A stretch of 40,458 nucleotides of DNA from contig NZ_JACSIT010000151.1 of assembly GCF_014349155.1 (NCBI RefSeq), positions 1 through 40,458 on the forward strand. Reading direction: 5' to 3'. A program made the translations under genes and the position numbers. Positions 31,713 through 40,458 of the stretch are shown here, piece by piece. The stretch is from Neolewinella lacunae (GTDB lineage Bacteria; Bacteroidota; Bacteroidia; Chitinophagales; Saprospiraceae). Position 1 is the first letter of the stretch, and the number at the start of each line of letters is the position of its first letter. The notes under the pieces are model-generated. The model worked only from the letters and a program-made list of their open reading frames with translations. It had not been told where the DNA came from and made no database searches.

Positions 31713-33092
31713 ACCCCGAGCATTCCCATAACAAACCCCCGCCACAATTTCCCCCAGTAAAGCCTCATCCGCCGGTATTTTCCCTTGCGCCGCATCTTCC
31801 CCCAATAAATTACACAGCAGGCGCCGGAAATATTCGTGGCGTGGAAAACTCAGAAAACTCCGCGAATCCGTCAGCATCCCCACGAAGGTGGCCAGTACGC
31901 CCATATTCGAAAGCGTATTGAGTTGTTCGGTCATGCCGTCCCACTGGTCCAAAAACCACCAGGCGGAGCCCCACTGCACCTTGCCGCGTCCACCGCCGCT
32001 GGCAAAATTGCCGATCATCGTCGCAAAAACGGCGTTATCGGCGGGATTGAGGTTGTAGAGAATGGTTTTCGGCAGCTCGTGGGTATTGTCCAGGTGGTTC
32101 AAAAACCGGCTCAGGCCGCTGGCTTGGGGGAAGTCGCCAATCGAATCAAAACCCGTATCGGGCCCCAGTTCCCGCAGGCCGCGCGCATTGTTATTGCGCA
32201 GGGCCCCGAGGTGGAGTTGCATCACCCAGCCCCGGGCGGCGTACCTCCGCGCCAGGTCGGTCAGCAGGGTCACCAAAAAGGTTTGGGCGCGCAACGCAGG
32301 TGCGGGGGACGTCTTGGAAAGCAATGCCTGTCCACACACCTCCCGGGCTACTTCCAGGTCGTAGGCGACGTCGGGCAAATGGCTCAGTCCGTGGTCGGAG
32401 ATCGTACAGCCGTGGGCGGCGAAGTGGTCGAGCCGGCGGTCCAGCGCCGCCAGCAGGTCGTCGTAGCCGCTGATGCTGGTCCCCGTCAGCTCCGCCAGCC
32501 GGGCCACGTAGTCGGTCCAGCCCGGCGCGCCGATGAGCAAGGCCTTATCCGGCCGCCAGCCCGGTAGCATCCGGACCGGGCAGTCACTCCCCGCCAAGGC
32601 CGCGTGGTGGGCCAGGTCGTCCGCCGGGTCATCGGTAGTACACACCATCTCCACCTTTTTATCGGCCAGCAAGCGCCAGGTGCCCCCGGCGGCGGTGTTC
32701 AAAAACGCACTGGCTTCGTCGTAGACCGCGTCGGCGTTCTGGGCGTTGAGGGGGGCCGTGATGCCGAAGTAGCGGTCCAGTTCGAGGTGGCTCCAGTGGT
32801 AGAGCGGATTGCGCAACGTGTAGGGCAAAGCGCTGGCGAAGGCCCGGAATTTGTCGCGGGGGGCGGCGTCGCCGGTAATCAGTTTTTCTTCCACGCCCAG
32901 CATCCGCATGGCCCGCCATTTGTAGTGGTCGCCCGCCAGCCACGCCGCGTGCAGGTTGGCAAAGCGGTGGTTGCTGGCCAGTTGCTCCGGGATGAGGTGG
33001 TTGTGGTAATCGATGATGGGCTGGTCTTTGGCCACGCCGTGGTAGAGCCTACGGGCCAGGGGCGTGGAAAGCAGCCAGTCTTCGTGAATCAT
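31698..33092 (-). CDS. uxaC: Glucuronate isomerase
   Basis: The 464-residue protein has the normal UxaC length and pattern: FIHEDWLL-type opening, PIIDYHNHLIPEQLASNHRF (metal-site His residues), HLELDRYFGI, MVCTTDDPADDL, MQLHLGALRNNNARG, LPKTILYNLNPADNAV, VQWGSAWWFLDQWDGM and FVGMLTDSRSFLSFPRHEYFRR. It interconverts glucuronate and fructuronate (and galacturonate and tagaturonate). It lies 47 bases downstream of uxuA on the same strand, so the two form a glucuronate catabolic operon. The intermediate oxidoreductase is not in the window. The C-terminus lies in a repeat. Confidence 0.96.
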   Translation of the reverse strand: MIHEDWLLSTPLARRLYHGVAKDQPIIDYHNHLIPEQLASNHRFANLHAAWLAGDHYKWRAMRMLGVEEKLITGDAAPRDKFRAFASALPYTLRNPLYHWSHLELDRYFGITAPLNAQNADAVYDEASAFLNTAAGGTWRLLADKKVEMVCTTDDPADDLAHHAALAGSDCPVRMLPGWRPDKALLIGAPGWTDYVARLAELTGTSISGYDDLLAALDRRLDHFAAHGCTISDHGLSHLPDVAYDLEVAREVCGQALLSKTSPAPALRAQTFLVTLLTDLARRYAARGWVMQLHLGALRNNNARGLRELGPDTGFDSIGDFPQASGLSRFLNHLDNTHELPKTILYNLNPADNAVFATMIGNFASGGGRGKVQWGSAWWFLDQWDGMTEQLNTLSNMGVLATFVGMLTDSRSFLSFPRHEYFRRLLCNLLGEDAAQGKIPADEALLGEIVAGVCYGNARGYFNE

Positions 33093-33139
33093 GGTAAGAA
33101 GTAGAAAAAGACGAAAAAATGGATAGCTTGGGCAGCCTG

Positions 33140-34267
33140 CTAACGCGCCTGCAAGCCCGTGCGAAGGCCTTCCAACTCGGCCAGCCCCTTCATGCGTCCG
33201 TAGAGGCTGTAGCCGGGGTTGGTCCGCCGCCGGCGATCGTCGAGGATGGTAAAGCCGTGGTCGGGGCGGTAGGGAATGTTGCGGTGCAGCAATGCTTTCA
33301 TCACGGCGGCCATGTTGACGTCGCCCTGCAAATGCCCGCTTTCCACGAAGCTGCCGTGGGCTTCCCGCGCCACGTTGCGGAAATGGAGGAAGTGAATGCG
33401 GTCGGCAAAAGCCCGCGCCATGGCCGGCAGGTCATTGTCCGCCCGCGCGCCCAGGGAGCCGGTGCAGAGGCAAAGTCCGTTGGCGGGCAAGTCCACCATG
33501 GCCAGCAACTCGGCCAGGTCGGCGTGGGTAGAAACGATGCGCGGCAGGCCCACGACCGACCACGGCGGATCGTCGGGGTGGATCGTCAGGTGAACGCCTT
33601 CCTGCTGCGCGACGGGCACCACCGCCTCCAGAAAACGCCGGAGGTTATCGCGGAAGCGCGCCCGGTCGATGTGCAGGTACGGGGCAATCGCCGCCCGAAA
33701 AGTATCCATCACAAAACTCTCTTCCGAACCCGGTAATCCCTTGAGCATGACTGCGGAAACCTCTTCTTTGTCCGCTGCCGTCATCCCCTCCCAATGCACC
33801 TGCGCCAGCGCCCGCACTTCCTCCGGATAGTCCTTTTCCGCACCGGGCCGGGCGAGCATATAAAGGTCAAAAGCCGCCAGATCGAGGCCGTACAGGGCCA
33901 CCGTAGTGCCGCCCAAAACGGGCACGGCCAGCCGCGTCCGCGTCCAATCGAGGACGGGCATAAAGTTGTAACAAATCGTCGTCACCCCCTCCGCCGCCAG
34001 GTGGCGGATGCAGGCCTGGAAATTTTTGAGCAGCTGCGGGGCCGCCGCCGTGTTTTGCTTGATGCCTTCGTGCACGGGCACGCTTTCCACCACCGACCAC
34101 GGCAGGCCGGCCAGCTCCGCTTTGCGCTGCCGGATGGCCTCGCGCGTCCACACTTCCCCGTTCGGAACGTGGTGCAGCGCCGTCACAACTCCCTGAGCGC
34201 CAGTAGCTTTGACTTCTTCAATGTCGATGGGATCTTGCGGGCCGTACCAGCGCCAGGTGGGAAACAT
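33140..34267 (-). CDS. uxuA: Mannonate dehydratase
   Basis: The 375-residue protein has the UxuA pattern: FPTWRWYGPQDPIDIEEVKATGAQGVVTALHHVPNGEVW at the start, WSVVESVPVHEGIK, ICYNFMPVLDWTRT, LTIHPDDPPW, NGLCLCTGSLGARADNDLP, HFLHFRNVARE and SFVESGHLQGDVNM, with the metal-binding His and Cys residues of the family. It converts D-mannonate to 2-keto-3-deoxygluconate. It is the first gene of the uxuA-uxaC operon. Start at 34267; no in-frame upstream ATG competes. Confidence 0.96.
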   Translation of the reverse strand: MFPTWRWYGPQDPIDIEEVKATGAQGVVTALHHVPNGEVWTREAIRQRKAELAGLPWSVVESVPVHEGIKQNTAAAPQLLKNFQACIRHLAAEGVTTICYNFMPVLDWTRTRLAVPVLGGTTVALYGLDLAAFDLYMLARPGAEKDYPEEVRALAQVHWEGMTAADKEEVSAVMLKGLPGSEESFVMDTFRAAIAPYLHIDRARFRDNLRRFLEAVVPVAQQEGVHLTIHPDDPPWSVVGLPRIVSTHADLAELLAMVDLPANGLCLCTGSLGARADNDLPAMARAFADRIHFLHFRNVAREAHGSFVESGHLQGDVNMAAVMKALLHRNIPYRPDHGFTILDDRRRRTNPGYSLYGRMKGLAELEGLRTGLQAR

Positions 34268-34336
34268 ATGGATGAATTGATGGTCAGATTATCAGACGAA
34301 AGTAGCGTGTAAAAACCCTTACCAACAGCCAATTTT

Positions 34337-34355
34337 GGGCGCGGCCGCAGGATGC
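34337..34355 (-). repeat. 18-mer with one inserted base
   Basis: GGGCGCGGCCGCAGGATGC, the reverse form with one extra base (AGGATGC for AGGTGC). It is followed by CCCCCCAACCCCCAAAGGGG, as at 15930. It lies between the divergent uxuA and carboxypeptidase genes. Confidence 0.75.
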
Positions 34356-34468
34356 AGGGGAAAGAACACCCCCCAACCCCCAAAGGGGGGGCAGCAAAGA
34401 ACGTCTGGCCGACACAACCCCGGGCCCCCTAAGCCGTTAGAGTTTCTATTTATTATCTTGGTCCCCCG

Positions 34469-35701
34469 ATGACGCGATTTTTTACCCTGCTGTTGACCCT
34501 TCTGCTGCTGGGCCCCCTCAGTGCCCAGCGCGGCCTGTTGATGGCTGATGCAGGAGCGAAGACCGAACGCTTAGTCCCTGCCCAGGCCTATCCTACCTAC
34601 GATCACTACCTTCAGATCATGAAGGGGCTGGCCAAAAAATACCCCGACCGCTGTGCGCTGGAGACCTGGGGAACACTGCCCTCCGGCCGCAAAATCCTCA
34701 CGCTCCGCCTCACTTCCCGCGTGACGCTGCCCAACGCCCGGCCCCGGGTGCTGTGCAGCGCGGCAATGCACGGCGATGAAACGGCGGGCTACTGGCTGCT
34801 GCTGCAAATGGCCGAAGAGGTCTTGCGCGAGAACCCGGGTAATGTGCTGGGCGACGTCGAACTTTTCATCAATCCGCTGGCTAACCCCGACGGGGCCTTC
34901 GCCGCCGGCAACCACACCCTGGACGGATCGCGCCGCGGCAACGCCAACGGCGTAGACCTGAACCGCAACTACCCCGACCCCGACGACGGCAACCACCCCG
35001 ACGGCAATGACTACCAACCCGAAACCATCATCTTCATGCGGGCGGCCCGGGAAAAGGGCTTCGACCTCGCCATCAACCTCCACGGCGGCGCCGAGGTTTT
35101 CAACTACCCCTGGGACACCTACCGCAACCGCCACGCCGACAATGCCTGGTGGCTTCGCGTGAGCCGCGACTTCGCCCGGCGCGCCCAGACCGCCAGTGGC
35201 CGCGACACCTACTTCCAGGATCGCCACAGTGGCGTTACGAACGGCCACGACTGGTACCCCATCGCTGGCTCCCGCCAGGATTACATGAACTACTACCACC
35301 GTTGCCGCGAGGCCACCCTGGAAGTGAGCAACGCCAAACGCTTTCCCGCCCAACAACTGCCCGAGCTCTGGCGCTACGTCGCTCCCGCCCTCCTCGGCTA
35401 CGTCAACGAAGCCCGCTACGGCCTGCACGGCACAGTAACGGATTACCACACCGGCCAGCCCGTTGTGGCCAAAATCAGCATCCCCGGCCACGACCGCGAA
35501 AACTCCGACGTCTTCACCGAAGCGAAATTGGGCGACTTCCACCGCTACCTCGCCGCCGGGGCCTACCAGGTGGAAATTTCTGCCCAGGGCTACGAAAGCC
35601 AGTGGATCCCCGTCATGATCTACGATGGCCGCCGCACCGACCTTAACATTCAACTGGAACGGAGTTACGCCGCCGGCCTGGACGCCCGCCGCAAACGCTA
35701 A
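34469..35701 (+). CDS. Secreted M14 family zinc carboxypeptidase
   Basis: The 410-residue protein has a signal peptide (MTRFFTLLLTLLLLGPLSAQ). The M14 zinc site is H101 and E104 (AMHGDETAGYW) with H205 (NLHGGAEVFNYPWD). GNANGVDLNRNYPD holds the substrate-carboxylate arginine, and E286 in REATLEVSN is the likely catalytic glutamate. A carboxypeptidase regulatory-like beta-sandwich (about 320-400, LHGTVTDYHTGQPVVAKISIPG...YQVEISAQGYESQWIPV) closes the protein, as in metazoan CPD/CPE-type enzymes. It is probably periplasmic or secreted and trims peptides; it has no partner genes nearby. Confidence 0.92.
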   Translation: MTRFFTLLLTLLLLGPLSAQRGLLMADAGAKTERLVPAQAYPTYDHYLQIMKGLAKKYPDRCALETWGTLPSGRKILTLRLTSRVTLPNARPRVLCSAAMHGDETAGYWLLLQMAEEVLRENPGNVLGDVELFINPLANPDGAFAAGNHTLDGSRRGNANGVDLNRNYPDPDDGNHPDGNDYQPETIIFMRAAREKGFDLAINLHGGAEVFNYPWDTYRNRHADNAWWLRVSRDFARRAQTASGRDTYFQDRHSGVTNGHDWYPIAGSRQDYMNYYHRCREATLEVSNAKRFPAQQLPELWRYVAPALLGYVNEARYGLHGTVTDYHTGQPVVAKISIPGHDRENSDVFTEAKLGDFHRYLAAGAYQVEISAQGYESQWIPVMIYDGRRTDLNIQLERSYAAGLDARRKR

Positions 35702-35712
35702 CTTCGGGCTAT

Positions 35713-35887
35713 ACTCCATGGGCTAAGAAATGCCAGACGGGACGTCCGGAGCCATCCCAAACTCCATGTAACTCCATGCTTTACTCCACGATACTCCATG
35801 GGCTAAGTCAAGCCGGACGGGACGTCCTGAACCGTCCCAAACTCCATGTAACTCCATGCTTTACTCCATGCAACTCCATGGGCTGAG
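35713..35887 (+). repeat. ACTCCATG/CCGGAC element, tandem units with 80-base period
   Basis: ACTCCATGGGCTAAG starts at 35713 and 35793, and ACTCCATGGGCTGAG at 35873, an exact 80-base period. Between them are CCAGACGGGACGTCCGG or CCGGACGGGACGTCC and a run of ACTCCATG copies. No gene. Confidence 0.9.
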
Positions 35888-35948
35888 CCAGTAAAAAAGC
35901 ATTACCTACCTTCGCCCCACCGCATCAGCGACCAAATAAATCCACACC

Positions 35949-37583
35949 ATGTCCAACGCCATCTACCACATTGCCGTGCCCGCCAACGAGCCGGTCCTCT
36001 CCTACGCGCCCAACAGTCCCGAGCGAAAAAGCCTCCAGGCCGCCCTGCACGCTGCAAAAAGCCACGTGGCGGAACTGCCCGCCTACATTGATGGCAAAGC
36101 CGTTTTTGCCGGGCAGGAGAAAGTCAGTGTCCACCCGCCCCACGAAATAGCCCACACGCTGGGGCATTTTTACCGCGGCACGGCCGGGCAGGTACACGAA
36201 GCCATTGCCGCTGCACTGCGGGCCAAAGCCAGCTGGGCGGCGACGCCCTGGCAGGAGCGGGCGGCGGTATTTCTGCGGGCGGCCGACCTGCTGGCCGGCC
36301 CCTTCCGCGCGCGCATGAATGCCGCCACGATGCTGGGCCAGAGCAAGAATGCCTATCAGGCGGAAATTGATGCCGTTGCGGAGTTGTGTGATTTCTTCCG
36401 CTTCAACGCCTACTTCCTGCAGGAAATTTACCGCGAGCAGCCTTTGCACTCTCCCTCCCCGACGTGGAACAAGCTGGAGTACCGTCCGCTGGAAGGCTTC
36501 GTGCTGGCCATTACGCCGTTTAACTTTACCAGCATTGCGGCCAACCTGCCGGCGGCACCGGCGCTCTGCGGCAATACCGTCGTCTGGAAGCCCGCCGAAA
36601 CCCAGATCTACTCCGCCGTAGTCATCATGGAACTCTTCGCGGCAGCGGGTCTTCCTCCCGGCGTCATCAACCTGATTTACACCGACGGGCCGGTGGTGGG
36701 CGACATCGTCTTCAAGCACCGCGACTTTGCCGGCCTGCACTTTACGGGCAGCACCGGCGTTTTCCGTCACCTCTGGAAAGAGATCGGGGCCAACATTGAA
36801 AAATACCGCAGCTACCCCCGCATCGTGGGGGAAACCGGTGGCAAAGACTTCATCATTGCCCACCCCGATGCGGATGCTGAACAGGTGGCAGTGGCTTGCC
36901 TGCGGGGTGCTTTCGAGTACCAGGGGCAGAAGTGTTCGGCCGCCAGCCGTGCCTACCTGCCAGCCAGCCTCTGGCCCACCATCCGTGAACGCCTGCTGGC
37001 CGACCTGGCCACGCTGAAGATGGGCACCGTTGAAGACTTCAGCAACTTCATCAACGCCGTCATTGACGAGCGGGCCTTCGATAAGATCGCGGCCTACATC
37101 GACGGCGAAAAAGGCAAGGCGGGCCGGGAAATCATTGCCGGAGGCGGCCACGATAAATCCAAAGGCTACTTCATCGAGCCTACGGTGATCCTAACCGAAG
37201 ACCCCCACTCCACCACCATGGAAGAAGAAATTTTTGGGCCAGTGCTGACGGTATACGTTTACCCCGATGCCGACTGGGAGAAGGCCCTGGAGCTGGTGGA
37301 TACGACCTCGCCCTACGCGCTGACGGGGGCCGTGTTTGCCACCGACCGCAACGTGATCGACCAGGCAACCCGCGCACTGGCCAACGCCGCCGGCAATTTC
37401 TACGTAAACGACAAACCCACCGGGGCCGTAGTGGGCCAGCAGCCTTTCGGGGGCGCGCGGGGCAGTGGGACGAACGACAAGGCGGGCTCGGCCCTCAACC
37501 TTACGCGCTGGATCTCGCCACGCCTGATCAAGGAAAACTTTGCGGCACCGCGGGATTACCGCTACCCTTTCCTGGGCGAGTAA
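35949..37583 (+). CDS. pruA: L-glutamate gamma-semialdehyde (1-pyrroline-5-carboxylate) dehydrogenase
   Basis: The 544-residue protein is an aldehyde dehydrogenase of the stand-alone PruA type, with normal length. PIDGK-like AYIDGKAVFAGQE precedes the Rossmann part. NKLEYRPLEGFVLAITPFNFTSIAANLPAAPALCGNTVVWKPAE is the NAD-binding stretch. HFTGSTGVFRHLW, RIVGETGGKDFI (catalytic Glu) and EYQGQKCSAASRAYLP (catalytic Cys) follow. EEIFGPVLTVYVY and QQPFGGARGSGTNDKAG near the end are diagnostic. It oxidises glutamate semialdehyde from proline (and arginine) to glutamate. putA/proline dehydrogenase is not in the window. TACCTTCG at about 35907 may be its -7 element. Confidence 0.95.
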   Translation: MSNAIYHIAVPANEPVLSYAPNSPERKSLQAALHAAKSHVAELPAYIDGKAVFAGQEKVSVHPPHEIAHTLGHFYRGTAGQVHEAIAAALRAKASWAATPWQERAAVFLRAADLLAGPFRARMNAATMLGQSKNAYQAEIDAVAELCDFFRFNAYFLQEIYREQPLHSPSPTWNKLEYRPLEGFVLAITPFNFTSIAANLPAAPALCGNTVVWKPAETQIYSAVVIMELFAAAGLPPGVINLIYTDGPVVGDIVFKHRDFAGLHFTGSTGVFRHLWKEIGANIEKYRSYPRIVGETGGKDFIIAHPDADAEQVAVACLRGAFEYQGQKCSAASRAYLPASLWPTIRERLLADLATLKMGTVEDFSNFINAVIDERAFDKIAAYIDGEKGKAGREIIAGGGHDKSKGYFIEPTVILTEDPHSTTMEEEIFGPVLTVYVYPDADWEKALELVDTTSPYALTGAVFATDRNVIDQATRALANAAGNFYVNDKPTGAVVGQQPFGGARGSGTNDKAGSALNLTRWISPRLIKENFAAPRDYRYPFLGE

Positions 37584-37621
37584 GGGGCTCGCGCCTTTCA
37601 TCGCTGTTGGTTCCGGGGCCA

Positions 37622-37639
37622 GCACCTGCGGCCGCGCCC
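37622..37639 (+). repeat. 18-mer exact copy
   Basis: An exact forward copy between pruA and the PBP gene. Confidence 0.85.
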
Positions 37640-37752
37640 CACAGAAAAGACCGGACCACGCTATCCGTCCCGGGCCGTCCGCAGTTGCCCCTTGCGCGCA
37701 CAGTGGGAAAAATTTCCGATCTTTGCCCGGGATTTGTTTTAAATTAACCTTC

Positions 37753-40314
37753 ATGGACCGGATCAAGGAGTTTTTGTTTAAAGACATTGAGCACGCCGGG
37801 CACCGCCGTACCATCCAGTGGCTGTGGCGGGGCATCCTGTTGCTGCCCATCGTTTTCATCTTGCTTTTCCTGGGCCTGAGTTTCACCGACCTGCCCTCGG
37901 TGGAAGAGCTCGAAAACCCGAAAAACAACGAAGCCTCCCGGGTTTTGGCCGAAGACGGCAGCATTCTGGGCCGCTACTTCCTGGAAAACCGGGTGATGGT
38001 CGACTTCGATGAGCTGGGTCCCTACCTGGAGCCCGCCCTGGTGGCCACCGAGGATGAACGCTACTACCAGCACAGTGGCATCGACTACAAGGCCCTTGCC
38101 CGGGCGGTGGTAAAGACGGGAATTTTGCGGCAATCTTCCTCCGGTGGAGGTTCAACGATCACCCAGCAGCTGGCCAAACTCCTGTTCACCGAAGGCGGGG
38201 AAGGCAGCAAGAACATCGTAGAACGCCTCTTTCAAAAGCTGCAGGAGTGGATCATTGCCGTGCGCCTGGAACGGAAGTACACCAAGCAGGAAATCATTGC
38301 GATGTACCTCAACCGCTACGATTTCATCAACGGTGCCCAGGGCATCCGCGCAGCCAGTGAGAACTACTTCGGTGGCAAACGCCCCCACGAACTCGAACCC
38401 CAGGAAGCCGCTACACTGGTGGGAATGCTGAAAAACGCCTCCCTCTACAATCCGCTGCGGCGCGAGGAGCTGGTTCGCCAGCGCCGCAACACCGTCCTGG
38501 CCCAGATGAAACGGAACAACTACCTGACCCAGGAAGAATTCGACCGCCTGAGTCAATTGCCCCTCGGCATCAAGTTCAGCCGGCAGATGCACGATGACGG
38601 GGCGGCACCCTACTTCCGTATGGTCCTCAAGGAAGAAGCCAAAAAAATCCTCAGCCAGCCGCAGTACGCAAAGTCTAACGGAGATCGCTACGACATTGAC
38701 CGCGACGGCCTCACCTTCCATACCACCATCAACCCCGCCATGCAGCGGCACGCGGAGGAGCAGGCCCTCATCCACATGAAAAAGCTGCAAAAGGAGTTTT
38801 TCAACCACTGGAGGAAACTGGACCCCTGGACCTACGAAAGCCCCTCCAGCAAAACCGAAATACCGGTAGAGTTGCGGCAGGAGAGCCTGCAACGGGAAAT
38901 TCGTCGCTCCGACCGCTACCAACAGTTGCGGGCCAGTATTCTCCTGCCCGTCTTGCAGGAAATAAATACCAAAAACGACCTCACCTTCCACGAAGACGAC
39001 CGCGAGGTGGCGCGCATGATGCAGGAGTTGAAGGAACCAGGTACCCTGCGGGAACTCGTCCGTGCCGACCTCATCAGCAACAAGCTGGCCGACAAACACC
39101 AGCAGGTGATGAAGCTGCCGGAGTTCAAGGACCTGGAAACCGCCTGGGAAAAGCTGCAAGCCAAAGCCAAAACCGAGTTCGATAAACCCGTCAAAATGCG
39201 CGTATTCACCTACGACCGGGTGCGCATGGAGACCGATACGACGATGACCCCGCTTGACAGTATCCGCTATCACAAAATGATTTTGCAGATTGGCAGCATG
39301 AGCATGGAGCCGCAAACGGGATTTGTGAAAACCTGGGTGGGCGGTACCAACTTTAAATGGTTTCAGTTCGATCACGTAACGACGCACCGGCAGGTAGGCT
39401 CTACCTTCAAACCTTTCGTCTACGCGGCCTCCGTGGATTTGCGCGGCATCAGCCCCTGTTTCGAAGTACTGGACCAACCCATCACCATCGCTCCGGGCGA
39501 CGGCAGTTTCTACCTCCAGGAGCCCTGGACGCCGCGGAATGCCAACAACGTCTACTCCGGCCAATTCATGAACCTCTACCACGGCCTGGCCAACTCCGTC
39601 AACACCGTATCCGCCTACCTGATGCAGGAACTGGGGTCAACGGAGCCGGTCAGGAACCTCGTAGCCAGCATGGGGATTCAAAAAGAGGACATCCCCGCCT
39701 ACCCTTCCATTGCCCTGGGTGCAGTGGACCTGACGGTGCAGCAAATGACGGGAGCCTACACCACCTTCGGCAACAACGGCGTTTACCAAAAGCCCGTTTT
39801 CCTGACCAAAATCGTCGATCGAACCGGTCGCGTCGTATACGAGTACGTACCCGATGACCGCCGCGCGATCAGTCCGGCCGCCAATTACGTGATGTTGGAA
39901 CTGCTCCGCAAAGCGGCCGGTGGAGGACTTACGGGCATCAAAGGCCCGGTGGGGGGCAAGACGGGAACGACGAACGACCAAACCGACGGCTGGTTCATGG
40001 GGGTAACGCCAGAACTGGTGGTGGGTACCTGGGTGGGTGGCGACGCCCGCTGGTTGCGCTTCCGCGACCTGGGCCTGGGCAGCGGAGCCCACATGGCGAA
40101 GCCTTTCTTTCGCGAATTCGTCAAAGCCACCCAAAGCGACGAAAGCATCGAATGGGATACCAAACGCGATTTCACCCGACCCAAAGGCGACCTCGGAATC
40201 GAACTCAACTGCGGCAGCTACAATGGCAACAACGACGATGTCTTTGGCCGGCAGGATTCTCTGTTCCTTGATGATCAATTTGGCGGGGGGATCAATAACA
40301 ACCCGGACTTTTAG
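37753..40314 (+). CDS. Penicillin-binding protein 1A (class A, transglycosylase/transpeptidase)
   Basis: The ATG at 37753 gives 853 residues. A short cytoplasmic start and one membrane helix (about 24-43) come first. The transglycosylase domain (about 65-260) contains ATEDERYYQHSGID with catalytic Glu100 and GGGSTITQQLAKLLF (131-145). A long insert of helical, charged sequence (about 370-500) precedes the transpeptidase. Its motifs are STFK (550-553, catalytic Ser550), SVN (615-617) and KTGTT (736-740). It polymerises and cross-links peptidoglycan. The reading frame is open for 71 codons upstream, but they overlap pruA's end and lack any family similarity. It is the last gene before the window edge. 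Confidence 0.95.
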   Translation: MDRIKEFLFKDIEHAGHRRTIQWLWRGILLLPIVFILLFLGLSFTDLPSVEELENPKNNEASRVLAEDGSILGRYFLENRVMVDFDELGPYLEPALVATEDERYYQHSGIDYKALARAVVKTGILRQSSSGGGSTITQQLAKLLFTEGGEGSKNIVERLFQKLQEWIIAVRLERKYTKQEIIAMYLNRYDFINGAQGIRAASENYFGGKRPHELEPQEAATLVGMLKNASLYNPLRREELVRQRRNTVLAQMKRNNYLTQEEFDRLSQLPLGIKFSRQMHDDGAAPYFRMVLKEEAKKILSQPQYAKSNGDRYDIDRDGLTFHTTINPAMQRHAEEQALIHMKKLQKEFFNHWRKLDPWTYESPSSKTEIPVELRQESLQREIRRSDRYQQLRASILLPVLQEINTKNDLTFHEDDREVARMMQELKEPGTLRELVRADLISNKLADKHQQVMKLPEFKDLETAWEKLQAKAKTEFDKPVKMRVFTYDRVRMETDTTMTPLDSIRYHKMILQIGSMSMEPQTGFVKTWVGGTNFKWFQFDHVTTHRQVGSTFKPFVYAASVDLRGISPCFEVLDQPITIAPGDGSFYLQEPWTPRNANNVYSGQFMNLYHGLANSVNTVSAYLMQELGSTEPVRNLVASMGIQKEDIPAYPSIALGAVDLTVQQMTGAYTTFGNNGVYQKPVFLTKIVDRTGRVVYEYVPDDRRAISPAANYVMLELLRKAAGGGLTGIKGPVGGKTGTTNDQTDGWFMGVTPELVVGTWVGGDARWLRFRDLGLGSGAHMAKPFFREFVKATQSDESIEWDTKRDFTRPKGDLGIELNCGSYNGNNDDVFGRQDSLFLDDQFGGGINNNPDF

Positions 40315-40332
40315 GGAGGGTCGCGAGGACAT

Positions 40333-40368
40333 GCTGCTGCGCAGCTTTTTTTGAACCACTAAGGGTAG
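40333..40368 (+). repeat. ACTAAG-type unit with terminator-like hairpin
   Basis: GCTGCTGCGCAGC and seven T residues, then GAACCACTAAGG. The hairpin plus T tract directly after the PBP gene looks like its terminator. Confidence 0.75.
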
Positions 40369-40458
40369 GCTGTCTAATTAGCCAGGCCGCAGCCGTACTC
40401 ACTTTAGCCAACCGGGGAGGCTCAAGCGCTTAATAGGTCGAGACCCTCTGGGTCGTAG
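40369..40458. other. Possible left end of another insertion element
   Basis: After CACTAAGGGTA the sequence changes to GGCTGTCTAATTAGCC, which resembles IS-type ends containing CTGTCTAA. The window ends 90 bases later, so this cannot be confirmed. Confidence 0.25.

Noticed and set aside
37540..37752. Longer N-terminus for the penicillin-binding protein
   Set aside because: It would overlap pruA and an 18-mer repeat and place proline- and cysteine-rich sequence before the membrane anchor; MDRIKEF at 37753 is a normal start.

Overview
The window looks like chromosome from a GC-rich Bacteroidota bacterium, most likely a Lewinella-type member of the Saprospirales. This rests on the gene repertoire (DUF6155 and DUF6495 proteins, the NagB-LmbE fusion, the Bacteroidota-type PurM, an HD-PycTM protein, a surface-antigen barrel lipoprotein) and on several TAnnTTTG-type promoter elements in front of genes. 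No rRNA, tRNA or CRISPR array was recognised. Thirty-one genes are supported, one of them broken.

Layout. 1-2.6 kb: an IS66-type transposase and a frameshifted DUF6155 gene. 2.9-8.2 kb: a secreted protein, a degenerate Nudix-like protein, DUF6495, a TerC membrane protein with a structured leader, a Spy/LTXXQ-like periplasmic protein and a DEAD-box helicase. 9-14.5 kb: a di-haem cytochrome c peroxidase, a PLP-dependent D-threonine-aldolase-like enzyme, a sulfotransferase-like protein, a class IV aminotransferase, a small membrane protein and ribulose-phosphate epimerase. 14.6-23.7 kb: purM, a PolX/PHP protein, the CbpA-CbpM co-chaperone pair, a GNAT acetyltransferase, the glucosamine-6-phosphate deaminase/LmbE fusion, and a small protein translationally coupled to a DUF2071 protein. 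24-31.4 kb: four phosphoester-hydrolase-type genes: a PhoD-like lipoprotein, an HD protein, an HD protein fused to a Pycsar-type membrane effector domain, and a 1258-residue lipoprotein. The last joins a calcineurin-like phosphoesterase, a domain with kinase-like motifs and an outer-membrane barrel. 31.7-34.3 kb: uxaC and uxuA for glucuronate catabolism. 34.5-40.3 kb: an M14 carboxypeptidase, pruA and a class A penicillin-binding protein.

Most genes are housekeeping, cell-envelope or carbon/nitrogen metabolism. The intergenic DNA is unusual: at least six families of short interspersed repeats occupy most gaps. They are (i) an 18-base motif GCACCTGCGGCCGCGCCC, present ten times, six of them identical, one inside polX; (ii) units of ACTCCATG joined to a CCGGAC/GTCCGG palindrome with an ~80-base period; (iii) ladders of ACTAAG/CTTAGTG units next to a hairpin and an A or T tract; (iv) a double-hairpin element with the core AACCTTAATAACC; (v) TTTACAATT repeats; and (vi) GAATGAGT repeats. 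Families iv, v and vi run into gene ends and supply the stop codon and last residues of four genes. A 153-base MITE with TAA target duplications sits inside one of the ACTAAG ladders.

The most interesting protein candidates are the phosphoesterase / kinase-like / barrel fusion and the orphan HD-PycTM protein directly upstream of it. Functions are assigned from sequence motifs read by eye; no database search was run.
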